A stretch of DNA of 64,000 nt. Source: Aquimarina mytili. GTDB lineage: Bacteria > Bacteroidota > Bacteroidia > Flavobacteriales > Flavobacteriaceae. The notes beneath the pieces are model-generated. The model had not been told where the DNA came from. It did not search any database and was given only the letters and a program-made list of their open reading frames with translations. Each line of letters starts with the position of its first letter. Position 1 is the first letter of the stretch. Positions 53,528-61,885 of the stretch are shown here, piece by piece. The position numbers were made by a program, and so were the translations under genes. The DNA lies in assembly GCF_016735115.1 (NCBI RefSeq), contig NZ_JAERQJ010000001.1:1027501-1091500 (forward strand), read 5' to 3'.

Positions 53528-54805
53528 TTAGAAAATACTATAACCTACTATAATCGAGGTGATTGGGTATTTTGCTTCACGATTAACAAAGCTACTCAGC
53601 AAATCTCTATTAGTATTATATCTAAACTCTACACTGTATTTGCTTTTATAGTTAAATCCGATACCTAGTCCAAAATTACCTTTGCTCGAGAGTTCTAAAC
53701 TGTTTTCTGTAACAGAAGTTCTGCCTGTGAGATTATTAGTGATTGTCTCTTTTCTATCAAGTTTTGAATTTACGTCTATATCGATGACATATGCTCCTGT
53801 TATAAATAAACTGGAGAAATTGTTAATAAAAATATAGTGCCTTAAACCGATAGGCAATTCTATCGATTTATAATCAATGCTTGCATTTAACAATCTACTA
53901 TTACCAGAAAAAGATTGATCTTGTATTACTACTTCTGCATCCGATTGAAAATATTGATATGTAGGTTCTATAAATAGTCCCCATTTTCCTTTATTGAAAG
54001 GTAAAATATACTCTGCCTCGATACCCAAACTAAAGTTTTGTTTGCTCCCAAAGTCATAAACCCTTAGAGTTTCATCACGCTCTTCAAGTTTCAAAGAAGC
54101 AAGATTCATTCGGGGTCTTATTGTCAGATTAAATGAACCCTCATTTTGATTTTTCTCATAAAGAACAGCTTCGACATCTGGATTACTACATGTGTTGTAA
54201 TCAACAAATAAGTTTATCATTTGATTTTTATAATATCGAAGTGCTTCTACCTTTTTAAGAGATATTTTATCACATTTTAGAGTGTTCCATAGCTGTTGTT
54301 TATATCTTGTGTTTTTCCCAATTTCGCTTTGCGATACTTTATACCTTTTATAGATCAGTTGTTCAATAGGTTTATCTTCTGTTTTAAAGAAAAATTTTCG
54401 CAAAGTTTGATTTTCATATAGATATAGATTTGCTTTTCCTTCAACCAGTACTTTTAGAAAAAGTGTTTCAAGTTGAAACTCAGGGTTTCTATCTGTACTT
54501 AAATTATCTATTTCTTCTTTTGATTTATCTATATTGACCTGGTGTTTTTGGTATTTTGATTTACCAATAATTCCGAATTCTTTAATTGTACGTATGGTTT
54601 CAGATTTTGATTCAGCATCTTCAGAGGTTTTATATTCAATTTGAGTAGGATTGTTTTTCCAATCCATGTTTTTGATTAGGCATTCAACTTTTTCTCCTGC
54701 ATTCGTAATAAAGTAACCGCTTTCAAATTTAATTTGAGCTTGACTATAATAGCTCAAAAGTAAAAACAGTATGGTTAATGTTTGTTTGTTCATTGATTTT
54801 GACAT
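53528..54805 (-). CDS. Outer-membrane beta-barrel protein
   Basis: A 425-residue exported protein. The signal peptide is LTILFLLLSYYSQA, with a second Met at residue 5 as an equally good start (54793). The N-terminal 200 residues are a periplasmic or globular domain; the C-terminal 200 alternate strands (FNLTIRPRMNLASLKLEE, GKWGLFIEPTYQYFQSD, FGLGIGFNYKSKYSVEFRYN) and end in a strand with aromatic last residue (IIVGYSIF), the barrel end signature. It is a single gene and the function is unknown; porin-type or peptidoglycan-linked roles are possible. Confidence 0.8.
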   Translation of the reverse strand: MSKSMNKQTLTILFLLLSYYSQAQIKFESGYFITNAGEKVECLIKNMDWKNNPTQIEYKTSEDAESKSETIRTIKEFGIIGKSKYQKHQVNIDKSKEEIDNLSTDRNPEFQLETLFLKVLVEGKANLYLYENQTLRKFFFKTEDKPIEQLIYKRYKVSQSEIGKNTRYKQQLWNTLKCDKISLKKVEALRYYKNQMINLFVDYNTCSNPDVEAVLYEKNQNEGSFNLTIRPRMNLASLKLEERDETLRVYDFGSKQNFSLGIEAEYILPFNKGKWGLFIEPTYQYFQSDAEVVIQDQSFSGNSRLLNASIDYKSIELPIGLRHYIFINNFSSLFITGAYVIDIDVNSKLDRKETITNNLTGRTSVTENSLELSSKGNFGLGIGFNYKSKYSVEFRYNTNRDLLSSFVNREAKYPITSIIVGYSIF

Positions 54806-54963
54806 TTTAACGTTTTAATATATAATATAGGTGTCATAACACAGCAAATCTTACCTAGCTATCGACATTTTTTTTGTTTTGATTTTTTTATCATGAATTT
54901 TTGAGCTGCTTGGACAGCTCACGATCTTCTCTCTATTTTTAATTTTGTGCAAAGCAAAAAAAA

Positions 54964-54988
54964 TCCAGTCTCATTTAATGAAACTGGA
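54964..54988 (-). terminator. Hairpin terminator after dnaN
   Basis: TCCAGTCTCATT / AATGAAACTGGA with one mismatch and a tiny loop, flanked by A and T runs. It lies just downstream of the dnaN stop on the minus strand. Confidence 0.65.
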
Positions 54989-55012
54989 AAAATTTAGATA
55001 TGAAATTATTTC

Positions 55013-56131
55013 TTAGTTATTCAACATCACGGGCATAACCAGCATGGTTACATGTTCTCCCTCGTCTAAGCCATCGACAGGTGTAAGTATTCCTGCTCTA
55101 TTTGGTAATGACATTTCTAACTGTACATCATCAGCATTTAGGTTATTAAGCATTTCGCTCAAAAAACGTGAGTTAAATCCGATTTGCATATCATCACCAT
55201 GATAATCACAGGTTAATCGCTCTTCAGCTTTATTAGAATAGTCAATATCTTCTGCAGATACATTAAGCTCTGCTCCAGCAATTTTTAGACGTATTTGATG
55301 CGTTGTTTTATTGGAGAAAATAGATACTCTTCGCACAGAATTTAAAAACTGGGTACGTGCAATAGTAAGTTTATTAGGATTCTCTTTCGGGATTACAGCT
55401 TCATAATTGGGGTATTTACCATCAATTAATCTACAGATTAGTTGTGTCTCGTCAAAAGTGAACTTTGCATTCGATTCGTTATACTCGATCAATACTTCAC
55501 TGTCACTTCCTGCTAAAATACCTTTTAATAAATTCAGAGGTTTTTTTGGCATTATAAACTCTGCCGATTGCGATGCTTTAACATCTTCACGACTATATTT
55601 TACTAATTTATGAGCATCTGTGGCCACAAAAGTTAGTCCTTCTGTAGAGAATTGAAAAAAGACACCACTCATTACGGGTCTTAAATCATCATTACCAGTT
55701 GCAAAAATGGTCTTACTAACAGCAGTTGCTAAAATATCTCCTAATAATGTCGTTGCACTTGGATCTTCTAGTTCTACTGCTTTTGGAAACTCTTCACCAT
55801 CTGCATATGCTAAGGCATATTTACCATGATTTGAGCTAATTTCTACAGTGCTATTATCTCCAGAAACAAAAGTTAGAGGTTGCTCTGGAAAAGTTTTAAG
55901 TGTTTCAAGAAGTAATTTGGCCGGTACTGCAATAGTTCCTTGATCAGAAGATTCTACTTCTAACTTTGCAGACATCGTAGTTTCTAGGTCTGATGCAGAA
56001 ACGGTTAATGAGTTGTTATCTAATTCGAACAAGAAGTTATCTAAAATAGGTAAGGTGTTACTATTATTAATGACCCCTCCTAATACTTGTAATTGCTTTA
56101 ATAAGTATGAACTGGATACTATAAATTTCAT
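55013..56131 (-). CDS. dnaN: DNA polymerase III beta sliding clamp
   Basis: The 372-residue beta clamp that tethers DNA polymerase. Three repeated clamp folds are visible, starting MKFIVSSSYLLKQLQ, with VPAKLLLETLKTFP, FVATDAHKLVKYSR and IDGKYPNYEAVIP. The C-terminal TMLVMPVMLNN matches the MPMRL region. It is not next to dnaA or recF here, which is common in this phylum. Confidence 0.96.
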   Translation of the reverse strand: MKFIVSSSYLLKQLQVLGGVINNSNTLPILDNFLFELDNNSLTVSASDLETTMSAKLEVESSDQGTIAVPAKLLLETLKTFPEQPLTFVSGDNSTVEISSNHGKYALAYADGEEFPKAVELEDPSATTLLGDILATAVSKTIFATGNDDLRPVMSGVFFQFSTEGLTFVATDAHKLVKYSREDVKASQSAEFIMPKKPLNLLKGILAGSDSEVLIEYNESNAKFTFDETQLICRLIDGKYPNYEAVIPKENPNKLTIARTQFLNSVRRVSIFSNKTTHQIRLKIAGAELNVSAEDIDYSNKAEERLTCDYHGDDMQIGFNSRFLSEMLNNLNADDVQLEMSLPNRAGILTPVDGLDEGEHVTMLVMPVMLNN

Positions 56132-56346
56132 CTGTTTTTCTTTATTGTTTATTAGTTGTCAGATGAAATTCGCCTCAATAGACCGTAGTTAAACATTACC
56201 AGGATCCTATCGGCTCATTTCATAAGTGTGTGACTAGTTTTGTACAGTTTTACGCAAATATAATTGTAATCTATAAGGAATAGTGTATTCAAAAAACCAT
56301 AGTTATTAACAAACCTAAAGGAGTTATTGACTATCTTGAATATTTA

Positions 56347-56380
56347 CGAATTGCGAATTGCGAATTGCGAATTGCGAATT
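56347..56380. repeat. Tandem 7-bp repeat CGAATTG, nearly five copies
   Basis: The unit CGAATTG repeats from 56347 to 56380. The last two bases form part of the stop codon of the DinB-like gene. It may arise from replication slippage. Confidence 0.9.
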
Positions 56381-56957
56381 AAGGTTTGGAGCCGTCATCC
56401 ATAAGTTTATCCGTATAATGTGCTTTATGTTTTGGTGTAGAAAAACGCTCTTTATTATAAGATGCCGATTTACCTTTAGGAATTGATAAACTTTGCCATT
56501 CTTCATTTTTTATCATTTTTCCGATAAAGACAATCTGCCCAATGTGATATGCATAATGTGCTAATTGTCTATTTATAGCTTCGGTGATCGAGTGTTCTAT
56601 ATTTCGAATGTATACAGGTTGATCAAAATTAGTTGAATTGATACTTTCCAGAGCTTCAAATAGACATTGCCAACCTTCTTCCCATTTTAACATGAGTTCT
56701 TCTTTTGCTTTAATGTCATCTTCAAACTCAGCATCCCGCTCTCGCCATTCTTTTTCACCATCAGAGGTTAAGAAATCCGTCCATCGTGATTTCATGTTTC
56801 CCCATAGGTGTTTTACAATAATGGCTATACTATTACTCTCGTTATTATACTGCCAAAAGAGTTTTTGACCTGGTAGCTGATCCATAGTTTTTTCACCTAA
56901 GGATTTATAGTATTTAAATTGTTTTAGTATTCCTTCAAGATAGGCTTCAGTATTCAT
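56379..56957 (-). CDS. DinB-like DUF1572 protein
   Basis: A 192-residue four-helix DinB/DUF1572 protein. It begins YLEGILKQFKYYKSLGEKTMDQL and contains IAIIVKHLWGNMKSRWTDFL, HIGQIVFIGKMI, with His residues at the expected metal positions (HLWG, HYAYHIGQ). The DinB superfamily binds a divalent metal and includes thiol-dependent S-transferases, but the role of DUF1572 is unknown. The gene ends inside a 7-bp tandem repeat and begins next to a 42-bp minisatellite. Confidence 0.88.
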   Translation of the reverse strand: MNTEAYLEGILKQFKYYKSLGEKTMDQLPGQKLFWQYNNESNSIAIIVKHLWGNMKSRWTDFLTSDGEKEWRERDAEFEDDIKAKEELMLKWEEGWQCLFEALESINSTNFDQPVYIRNIEHSITEAINRQLAHYAYHIGQIVFIGKMIKNEEWQSLSIPKGKSASYNKERFSTPKHKAHYTDKLMDDGSKP

Positions 56958-57036
56958 TGGTTTGTGCTTTTATTCTAAAGATACTTATTTTTCACACGTT
57001 CATGATATATTATGGGGATTGTATTTTGATAGCGAA

Positions 57037-57246
57037 ACCTTCCTGCATGCTGCAGGGAGTTTTCATCACTACAACAAAACCTTCCTGCATGCTGCAGGGC
57101 GTTTTCGTTACTACAACAAAACCTTCCTGCATGTTGCAGGGCGTTTTCGTTACTACAACAAAACCTTCCTGCATGTTGCAGGGCGTTTTCGTTACTACAA
57201 CAAAACCTTCCTGCATGTTACAGGACGTTTTCGTTATTATAATAAA
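57037..57246. repeat. 42-bp minisatellite, five copies, with internal hairpins
   Basis: Five units of exactly 42 bp start at 57037, 57079, 57121, 57163 and 57205. Units 3 and 4 are identical, units 2 and 3 differ at one base, and units 1 and 5 carry most of the changes, with a decayed sixth start (GCCTTAAG) at 57247. Each has a CCTGCA-TGC/TGT-TGCAGG inverted repeat. Because 42 is a multiple of three, two plus frames and one minus frame are open through the array, but the peptides (such as KTFLHAAGRFRYYN) have no sign of selection. I call it non-coding. Confidence 0.92.
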
Positions 57247-57282
57247 GCCTTAAGCAATGGATATTTCCCTTGAAATAAGAGT

Positions 57283-58353
57283 TTAGAATAACATTTTACG
57301 TTTTCTCACTAACAACCATATTACAACGGGGGCTCCAATTAATGAGGTTATGGCATTAATGGGCAAAGTATATTCGCTAGATGGTAATTGCGCTATACTA
57401 TCACATATAAGCATTATAATACTACCAATTAGTACTACTGCAGGAATTAATGTTTTATGATTCGAGGTATGAAACAATTGCCTGGTAAGATGCGGTACTG
57501 CTAGCCCAATAAATGCAATAGGACCTGCAAAGGCAGTACTGCTACCAGCTAATAACCCAGTAGCAATAATGATGGTAAAACGACTGGTTTTGATGTTTAA
57601 TCCTAGACTACGAGCGTAGTTTTCTCCTAAAAGTAAGGTGTTTAATGGTTTAATTGAAGCAACAGAAAGTAACATCCCTAAGAATGAGATACCAAAAAAT
57701 ATAAGAACATCTAACCAAGATAAGTTACCAAGACTTCCAAATCCCCAGAAAACATATTGTTGTAATTGATCAGCAGGAGCAAAGTAGGAGAGTACACTTA
57801 CAATAGCGGAAGTAATACTACCAAACATAAGCCCTATAATTAGTATTGCCATAGTATCTCTTACTTTTATAGACATGAGCATCACGGCAAATAGTACCAA
57901 AACACTTCCTAAGCTGGCGGCAATAACCAACCCCCATTTAGAAACCAAAAAGCTGGAGAAGGTTGCACCGGCAAAAGTACTACCCAATATTAATAAAGCT
58001 ACCCCTAGAGTTGATCCTGAGCTAATACCTAAAACAAAAGGACCGGCCAAAGGATTTCTAAATAAAGTTTGCATTAATAAACCCGAAACGCCTAAGCCGC
58101 TACCTACAATAATTGCGGTAAGTGCTTTTGGTAATCGGTAATCTACAATGATATGTCTCCAGGATTCTTTTTCTACAGGTCCACCAATTAGACTGCTTAA
58201 GGTATCTATCCAAGGAATAAAAACAGAACCTAAGCTTATGTTGGCAATAAAACAAATGAGCATGAATACAGTAATACCTGCAAAAACCTTCTTATATGAT
58301 TTGTTTGGGGTCAAATTACTTAAGTTTTTCGAAAAAATAAGGTTCGTAATCAA
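57283..58353 (-). CDS. FecCD-family ABC permease (BtuC-like)
   Basis: Inner-membrane permease for cobamide or siderophore uptake, 356 residues and about ten helices. Family motifs are LPKALTAIIVGSGLGVSGLLMQTLFRNPLAGPFVLGIS, and IAFIGLAVPHLTRQLFHTSNHK near the C-terminus, where the ATPase docks. A TTG at 58353 opens the frame; TTG at 58314, just after the upstream stop, is another start. It overlaps the btuF-like gene by 38 bp with the longer start. No ATPase (BtuD) gene is present in this window. Confidence 0.9.
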   Translation of the reverse strand: MITNLIFSKNLSNLTPNKSYKKVFAGITVFMLICFIANISLGSVFIPWIDTLSSLIGGPVEKESWRHIIVDYRLPKALTAIIVGSGLGVSGLLMQTLFRNPLAGPFVLGISSGSTLGVALLILGSTFAGATFSSFLVSKWGLVIAASLGSVLVLFAVMLMSIKVRDTMAILIIGLMFGSITSAIVSVLSYFAPADQLQQYVFWGFGSLGNLSWLDVLIFFGISFLGMLLSVASIKPLNTLLLGENYARSLGLNIKTSRFTIIIATGLLAGSSTAFAGPIAFIGLAVPHLTRQLFHTSNHKTLIPAVVLIGSIIMLICDSIAQLPSSEYTLPINAITSLIGAPVVIWLLVRKRKMLF

Positions 58354-59455
58354 CTAATACTTCTGGATGCGCAATGTGGATAATGTCTTTAAGAATAAGA
58401 TCAGGTCGCATTGGACCTAACTCATAATAAATCAATCCTCCTTTTGGACCCATTTTTAATGTTGAAGAATATACGGTTTTATTTTTAAATGCATCAAATG
58501 CCTCATACTTATGATTTGTTTCTCTAAGTTCGGATAGAGATTTAGAATTTCCGGATCCAATCCATAGTTCTGCTTTTTGCGCTTTTTCAAGTACACTTTC
58601 AAAACTTAAGGCTTGGCTTCCGGTTTTTGGGATGTCGGCCCATAAATACGTAGTATTGGCATCTTTTAGAAATCGAGCAATAAAACTATTTCCTCCTGGT
58701 ACATGCCATACATCTTTAAACATATTACCAGACATCACCGTAGGAGAGTTTGTTGTGTTTTTAGCTAATGTTGAAGCCTTATTATACTCTTTTTTGATAT
58801 TCTGAAAAACATCTTCGGCAATAGTTTCTTTTCCAAAAAATGCAGCTACAAACTTTATCCATTCTGCTCTACCAATTGGATGTTCTTCCATCCAAGAGCC
58901 ATTCATTACCACCGGAATGCCTGTTTTTTGAATGAGATCATAGGCCTTGGTATCTCCTGAGGCTGAAAAACCAATAATAAGTTCAGGGGAAAGCTCTAAT
59001 ACAACTTCAGTATTTAGATTATACTCTTTGCCTAGTTCTTGGATAGAACCATTATCAACTAATGCTCTTGTTTTTTCTGAAGAAATATAATCTGTGTGCG
59101 GAAACCCTACTAGTTTTTGTTCGAGGTTTAAATACTCAAGCATAGGCACATCGGTAGTCGAAGTTACAACAACCCTCTCAACAGGTACTTCTACAAAGAC
59201 GGCACTGTTGGAGTCAAAAGGTCTTTCAGTTCCTTTAGGGTGTAAAATGTAGGTGAGTTCATATTTTGCATCGGGCCACGGAGTGGTGACTTTGATTTCT
59301 TTATAGGTGCCATGATTTTGTATGGTAAATCCTTTGGCATATTCAATACTTTGAGGTGCCAGATACATAACAGTAAGCTGATCGGTAGTATTGGCCTTTT
59401 TTTTGCAAGAACCGCTAACTAGAAATAAAGATATGATGATAAAGATGTTACGCAT
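58316..59455 (-). CDS. BtuF-like substrate-binding lipoprotein
   Basis: A 379-residue lipoprotein (lipobox LVSGSC) of the helical-backbone metal/B12-binding family. Motifs are VEVPVERVVVTSTTDVPMLEYL, LVGFPHTDY, ELSPELIIGFSASG and HPIGRAEWIKFVAAFFGKE. It binds the ligand in the periplasm and delivers it to the permease encoded downstream. The neighbouring cob genes make cobamide the likely ligand rather than iron siderophores. Confidence 0.9.
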   Translation of the reverse strand: MRNIFIIISLFLVSGSCKKKANTTDQLTVMYLAPQSIEYAKGFTIQNHGTYKEIKVTTPWPDAKYELTYILHPKGTERPFDSNSAVFVEVPVERVVVTSTTDVPMLEYLNLEQKLVGFPHTDYISSEKTRALVDNGSIQELGKEYNLNTEVVLELSPELIIGFSASGDTKAYDLIQKTGIPVVMNGSWMEEHPIGRAEWIKFVAAFFGKETIAEDVFQNIKKEYNKASTLAKNTTNSPTVMSGNMFKDVWHVPGGNSFIARFLKDANTTYLWADIPKTGSQALSFESVLEKAQKAELWIGSGNSKSLSELRETNHKYEAFDAFKNKTVYSSTLKMGPKGGLIYYELGPMRPDLILKDIIHIAHPEVLVDYEPYFFEKLK

Positions 59456-59580
59456 GTACTATCGTTTTGTGAAAATTGCATTGTATTGATTCGTGATTAA
59501 ACTTAGATATTTTTTTGGGAATCCCGATAAAATTTGACGTTAATTTGTGATTCAGAAATTGTAAAAAAGCAATAATTATA

Positions 59581-60258
59581 ATGATTATAGCACCTGATCA
59601 AATGAATAATGTACCGTTTTTATGCTCCTGGAGTGGAGGGAAAGATAGTTGTTATGCATTACATATGGCAGCAGCACAAGGGTTAAAACCTGTTGTCCTG
59701 CTTAATGTATTGAACGAATATGGAGATCGTTCCCGATCACATGGTATACCCAAAGAAATATTACAGGCGCAAGCGAAAGCACTTGAATTACCCATTCATT
59801 TTTTTGAAAGCACCTGGAGCGATTATGAACGTTTATATATTGAAAATCTTATTGCGTTAACACAACGCTATAGTCTTAAGGCTTCTGTATTTGGAGATAT
59901 AGATATAGAATCTCATAGAGCTTGGGAAGAGAAAGTTTCTAATGCTGCAAATCTGAACGCAGTTTTACCAATATGGCAACAGCCAAGAAAGAAATTAGTG
60001 CTCGATATGATAACGTATGGAATCGAAGCCATTATAGTTTCTTGCAATCACACTTTGGGACCCGATTTTTTAGGCCGAACGGTAGATAAAACATTGATTA
60101 AGGATTTAGAAGCTTTAGGGGTGGATGCCTGTGGAGAAAATGGAGAGTATCATACACTGGTGACTAACGCACCTCTTTTTAAGAAAAGGGTAAAAGTGAC
60201 AATAACAGATAAAGAAGAATCTTCGAACTATAATTTTGCTAGATTAGAATTGCTTTAG
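59581..60258 (+). CDS. Dph6-like ATP pyrophosphatase of unknown role
   Basis: An adenine-nucleotide alpha-hydrolase of 225 residues with the PP motif CSWSGGKDSCYALHMA. It also has HGIPKEILQAQAKAL, VFGDIDIESHRAWEEKV and VDACGENGEYHTLVTN, all marks of the Dph6/MJ0570-related (COG2102) family. In eukaryotes and archaea Dph6 amidates diphthine, a residue bacteria lack, so the bacterial role must differ. Its location between btuF and cobC suggests a link to cobamide metabolism. It diverges from btuF. Confidence 0.88.
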   Translation: MIIAPDQMNNVPFLCSWSGGKDSCYALHMAAAQGLKPVVLLNVLNEYGDRSRSHGIPKEILQAQAKALELPIHFFESTWSDYERLYIENLIALTQRYSLKASVFGDIDIESHRAWEEKVSNAANLNAVLPIWQQPRKKLVLDMITYGIEAIIVSCNHTLGPDFLGRTVDKTLIKDLEALGVDACGENGEYHTLVTNAPLFKKRVKVTITDKEESSNYNFARLELL

Positions 60259-60259
60259 G

Positions 60260-60778
60260 TTATATAGAGATCACCTCACCATAAGCAACCTGAATGGTAA
60301 ACGAATCTTTAAGGTGCAGGTGTCTAATATTGGAAAGTAATGCTCTAATCGGGCCGGCATGAGTAACAATTACAATTTTCTCTTCGCGGATATGGTCTAA
60401 AGTATTGTAGAAGTCCAATATTCGTTGTTGAAGCATTACGTAGGACTCTCCGTTAGGAACCTGAATATTGACAAAATCATTCATCCAGGGATCCAACTCT
60501 TTGCTGTGAATAGTATCCCAAGGCTTTAATTCCCAATCTCCAAAATTGAGTTCTTTAAGACGATCGTCATAAATTATTTCTTTTTTGAACGTTTTGGCTA
60601 AGAGTTTACAACGCTGTAACGGGCTACTATATACTCTAGAAATAAGTTCTACCGGAATCTGCTCATGAATTTTTTTCACTTCTGAAGGAAAAGAGTCAGT
60701 TATCCCCAGATCACTTTGCCCGTAGCAAATGCCTTTTTCGATATTGGGAGTTGTATGTCTTACCAGATAAATTTCCAT
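60260..60778 (-). CDS. cobC: Alpha-ribazole phosphatase-like histidine phosphatase
   Basis: A 172-residue histidine phosphatase. The phospho-acceptor His8 is in YLVRHTTPN, with GICYGQSDLGI next, SSPLQRCKLLAKTF in the middle and VIVTHAGPIRALL near the end. With cobU, cobT and cobS nearby it fits CobC, which removes the phosphate of alpha-ribazole-5'-phosphate or adenosylcobalamin-phosphate. It overlaps cobS by 19 bp. Confidence 0.88.
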   Translation of the reverse strand: MEIYLVRHTTPNIEKGICYGQSDLGITDSFPSEVKKIHEQIPVELISRVYSSPLQRCKLLAKTFKKEIIYDDRLKELNFGDWELKPWDTIHSKELDPWMNDFVNIQVPNGESYVMLQQRILDFYNTLDHIREEKIVIVTHAGPIRALLSNIRHLHLKDSFTIQVAYGEVISI

Positions 60779-61524
60779 AAGGATATAAAGGTAAGATAAA
60801 ATACGACTTCGCTAAGTTGCTGAACAGCACCGGCACAGTCACCAGTCTGACCACCAATCCATTTTTTAAATTTTGCTGCAAGAAACATTTTTGAGATATA
60901 CATAGGTACAATAACAAAAAATACCCATGGGTTCTTGAAAAAAAACAAAGGCGCAATACCAAAAATACCACTTGTTATTATCATATTTATGCTCATACTT
61001 TTTGCAGCCGGTTTGACCTTACTATCGTCTGTATCCCGAACATAAGGATGTGTAAAAATCAAAGTGGTAGCAATAAACCGACTTAGACTATGTCCAGAAA
61101 TTAAAACCAGAGGGATATAATGCATTTCAGTTTCTCGTAATGCCGCAAATTTTATAGATAAAATTAGAAGTAACCCGGTGGTGCCATAAGTTCCTAAGCG
61201 AGAGTCTTTCATGATTAAAAGAATTTTACTCTTAGTCCAACCTCCGCCAAACCCATCACATACATCTGCAAACCCATCTTCATGAAAAGCCCCCGTAGTG
61301 TATATGGTTGCTAGCATTGAAAGTAGTATTGAAATTTCTACCGAGAAAATAAAGGAAGCACCATAAAATACTAAAGCCCCAATACCACCTACTATACTTC
61401 CAACTAGTGGGAAATATTTTGAGCTTAATCGCAGGTATTGGGGGTTGTGATTTACCCATTTAGGACAAGGGATACGAGTAAAAAACATTAATGCCGTGAA
61501 GAAGATATGTATTTCTTTTTTCAT
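60760..61524 (-). CDS. cobS: Adenosylcobinamide-GDP ribazoletransferase
   Basis: A 254-residue integral-membrane enzyme that joins adenosylcobinamide-GDP to alpha-ribazole (phosphate). The diagnostic stretch is GAFHEDGFADVCDGFGGGWTKSK followed by IMKDSRLGTYG, with about six membrane helices. It is translationally coupled to the upstream small membrane protein (4-bp overlap ATGA) and to cobC downstream. Confidence 0.95.
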   Translation of the reverse strand: MKKEIHIFFTALMFFTRIPCPKWVNHNPQYLRLSSKYFPLVGSIVGGIGALVFYGASFIFSVEISILLSMLATIYTTGAFHEDGFADVCDGFGGGWTKSKILLIMKDSRLGTYGTTGLLLILSIKFAALRETEMHYIPLVLISGHSLSRFIATTLIFTHPYVRDTDDSKVKPAAKSMSINMIITSGIFGIAPLFFFKNPWVFFVIVPMYISKMFLAAKFKKWIGGQTGDCAGAVQQLSEVVFYLTFISLWKFIW

Positions 61525-61856
61525 TGAAGTAAAAATGTATCAACATAGTATTTCCAAAGAGGAATAAAGGATAAAACAATTGCACTGATCGATATTGTGA
61601 TTCCAATGATTCCAATTTTGTGTTTTTGCATCACAGAAATAACCCCTAGTAGTAAGGCTAAAAGTGCCAGAATAATAGCGCCTATTGTATAGATGTTATA
61701 GATCGTCTCAATAAAATATGTTTCAGACCAAGATACTATATCCTCTTTGGTTACATCTTCTTGATGTGTTAATGCGATTAACTCATTTCGATTTTTTAGG
61801 TATACCATAAAAATTCCGATAAAAGCAATAACAATAGATAGGATTCCTTTTTTCAT
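61521..61856 (-). CDS. Small membrane protein in the cob operon
   Basis: A 111-residue protein with three or so helices: residues 4-20 (GILSIVIAFIGIFMVYL), about 58-77 (GAIILALLALLLGVISV) and 82-104 (IGIIGITISISAIVLSFIPL). It has no recognised domain. It lies between cobT and cobS, starts 29 bp after cobT and shares ATGA with cobS. It may be a chaperone or partner for the membrane enzyme CobS, which is inference only. Confidence 0.7.
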   Translation of the reverse strand: MKKGILSIVIAFIGIFMVYLKNRNELIALTHQEDVTKEDIVSWSETYFIETIYNIYTIGAIILALLALLLGVISVMQKHKIGIIGITISISAIVLSFIPLWKYYVDTFLLQ

Positions 61857-61885
61857 TTTATCTATAATTTAATTATTACAACTTT

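Noticed and set aside
57037..57246. CRISPR array
   Set aside because: The 42-bp units are contiguous without unique spacers, and no cas gene is nearby.
56957..57273. Open frames of 98 and 103 codons on the plus strand and 68 on the minus strand
   Set aside because: They exist only because a 42-bp repeat, a multiple of three, has no stop in these frames. The peptides repeat exactly with the DNA.
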